This document shows, in pieces, positions 63,288-64,000 of a stretch of DNA of 64,000 bases (position 1 is the stretch's first letter; every line of letters starts with the position of its first letter). The stretch is from Mycolicibacterium sp. CBMA 234 (GTDB taxonomy: Bacteria > Actinomycetota > Actinomycetes > Mycobacteriales > Mycobacteriaceae): positions 1 to 64,000 of the forward strand of contig NZ_MPKW01000011.1 in the NCBI RefSeq assembly GCF_009729415.1. The letters run 5' to 3'. The notes beneath the pieces were generated by a model. It was not told the DNA's origin, did no database searches, and worked only from the letters and a program-made list of their open reading frames with translations. A program made the translations under genes and the position numbers.

Positions 63288-63881
63288 ATGAATTTCTGCC
63301 CGAGTTGCGGTGGCCGGATCAAGCGGCAGCGGGTAGCCGCTGATGAGCGGGACCGCGACGTCTGCACCCGGTGCCATCAGGTGCACTACGAGAACCCGCG
63401 CATCCTGGTGACCGCGATGATCACGTGGAACGACCGTCTGCTGCTGTGTCGGCGCGCCCATGAGCCGTCGTATGGACTGTGGTGCGCGCCGGGCGGCTTC
63501 ATGGAGAAGGAAGAGACGCTCGAACAGGCCGCCGCCCGAGAGCTTGAAGAAGAGACCGGGGTACGGATCGACGCCGACCAGCTAGCCCTTTACACCATCA
63601 CGAATCTGCCGATGATCAGTGAGGTCTACGTGGTGTTCCGCGCCACGGTGAGCGAGCCGACGGTCGCCTGCGGTCCTGAGAGCATCGAAGCGAGGTTCTT
63701 CAGTCAGGATGAGATCCCTTGGCATGCACTAGCTTGGCCGCAACTGGGTAGCTACCTGAAGTTGTTCTTCGGCGAACAGCAGCTAGGAGATTTCGGCATC
63801 CACCTGAGTCGGGCAGACCTGGTGGGCGGATTTCGACGTTCCTACCGTATCCGTGCTGCCGACGCTGATTGGACGGGCTGA
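63288..63881 (+). CDS. NUDIX hydrolase with N-terminal zinc ribbon
   Basis: A 197-residue protein: zinc ribbon cysteines C4, C7, C26 and C29, followed by a NUDIX domain with a complete box GX5EX7REUXEEXGU at about 70-92. It hydrolyses a nucleoside diphosphate linked to another moiety (for example ADP-ribose or NADH-type substrates); the substrate is not evident. The ATG at 63288 has GGAG 8 nt upstream, and the longer frame to 63129 has no start support. Confidence 0.9.
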   Translation: MNFCPSCGGRIKRQRVAADERDRDVCTRCHQVHYENPRILVTAMITWNDRLLLCRRAHEPSYGLWCAPGGFMEKEETLEQAAARELEEETGVRIDADQLALYTITNLPMISEVYVVFRATVSEPTVACGPESIEARFFSQDEIPWHALAWPQLGSYLKLFFGEQQLGDFGIHLSRADLVGGFRRSYRIRAADADWTG

Positions 63882-64000
63882 CGCAGGCCAGTCTCCCCTC
63901 ACCCGTACCGCGCAGCTGACGATGCTCTCGCGGCGAGCGATGTAGTCCACCAATGTCACCGTGGCGTTGCCTATGAATGGTCCTATCAGGATGACACCCG

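Noticed and set aside
63783..64000. Open minus-strand frame at the right edge
   Set aside because: About 72 codons without a stop, overlapping the NUDIX 3' end by 99 bp; no domain recognised. It might be the end of a gene beyond the window but cannot be supported.

Overview
The window reads as chromosomal DNA of a mycobacterium, most likely a fast-growing Mycolicibacterium-type species. The evidence is the high G+C content, a complete mce operon (yrbEA-yrbEB-mceA-F) with secreted accessory genes, a WS/DGAT triacylglycerol synthase, FadD/FadE-type genes, DUF732 proteins, a class III adenylate cyclase and several luciferase-like (LLM) oxidoreductases. No rRNA, tRNA, insertion sequence, phage gene or CRISPR array was seen.

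Layout. (1) 1-2645: a fadD-fadE pair, then the 3' end of a P450/CoA-transferase/SMP-30 operon. (2) 2661-8197: that operon, divergent from an orphan membrane protein/COX3-like/COX4-like set, and a ribBA gene. (3) 8454-14755: a large LuxR-type ATPase regulator, an LLM enzyme, a zinc alcohol dehydrogenase, an SDR broken by a one-base frameshift, and an SRPBCC protein. (4) 14787-27519: the mce operon and about eight mce-associated or secreted proteins, all on the minus strand. (5) 28464-30914: a membrane protein and an aldehyde dehydrogenase whose catalytic Cys is His. (6) 30987-58039: a dense catabolic island. It holds three amidohydrolase_2 proteins, two further ALDHs, three LLM enzymes, two MmgE/PrpD proteins, a P450 with ferredoxin reductase and Rieske ferredoxin, two SDRs, a thiolase/DUF35 pair, a flavin reductase, an enoyl-CoA hydratase, an acyl-CoA ligase, a TetR regulator, DoxX, CapA and VOC proteins. 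(7) 58140-64000: lipid genes (DUF3303-like, WS/DGAT, FadD, acyltransferase) and a NUDIX hydrolase.

Main discovery. The genes from about 2 kb to 14 kb and from 31 kb to 58 kb are tied together by one repeated intergenic palindrome, GTCAAC-N6-GTTGAC. There are nine perfect copies, six with one mismatch and several weaker ones, almost all in divergent or upstream gaps. At several promoters the right half-site forms the -35 element (TTGACA/T), with a TAnnnT -10 box 17-18 bp downstream, and some of these promoters feed leaderless starts. This looks like a single large catabolic regulon (about 35 genes), probably controlled by the TetR protein at 52285-52929. The substrate is unknown. The gene content suggests oxidation of a cyclic or branched compound, CoA activation and C-C bond cleavage, with dedicated flavin supply (RibBA, flavin reductase) and mycofactocin-type alcohol oxidation.

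A second palindrome, GAGTAG-N3-CTACTC, occurs five times. It lies upstream of fadD-fadE, on both sides of the gap between the mce operon and the 28464 membrane protein, upstream of the DUF3303/WS-DGAT genes, and in the gap that serves the acyltransferase-fadD operon. It may mark a separate lipid uptake and storage regulon.
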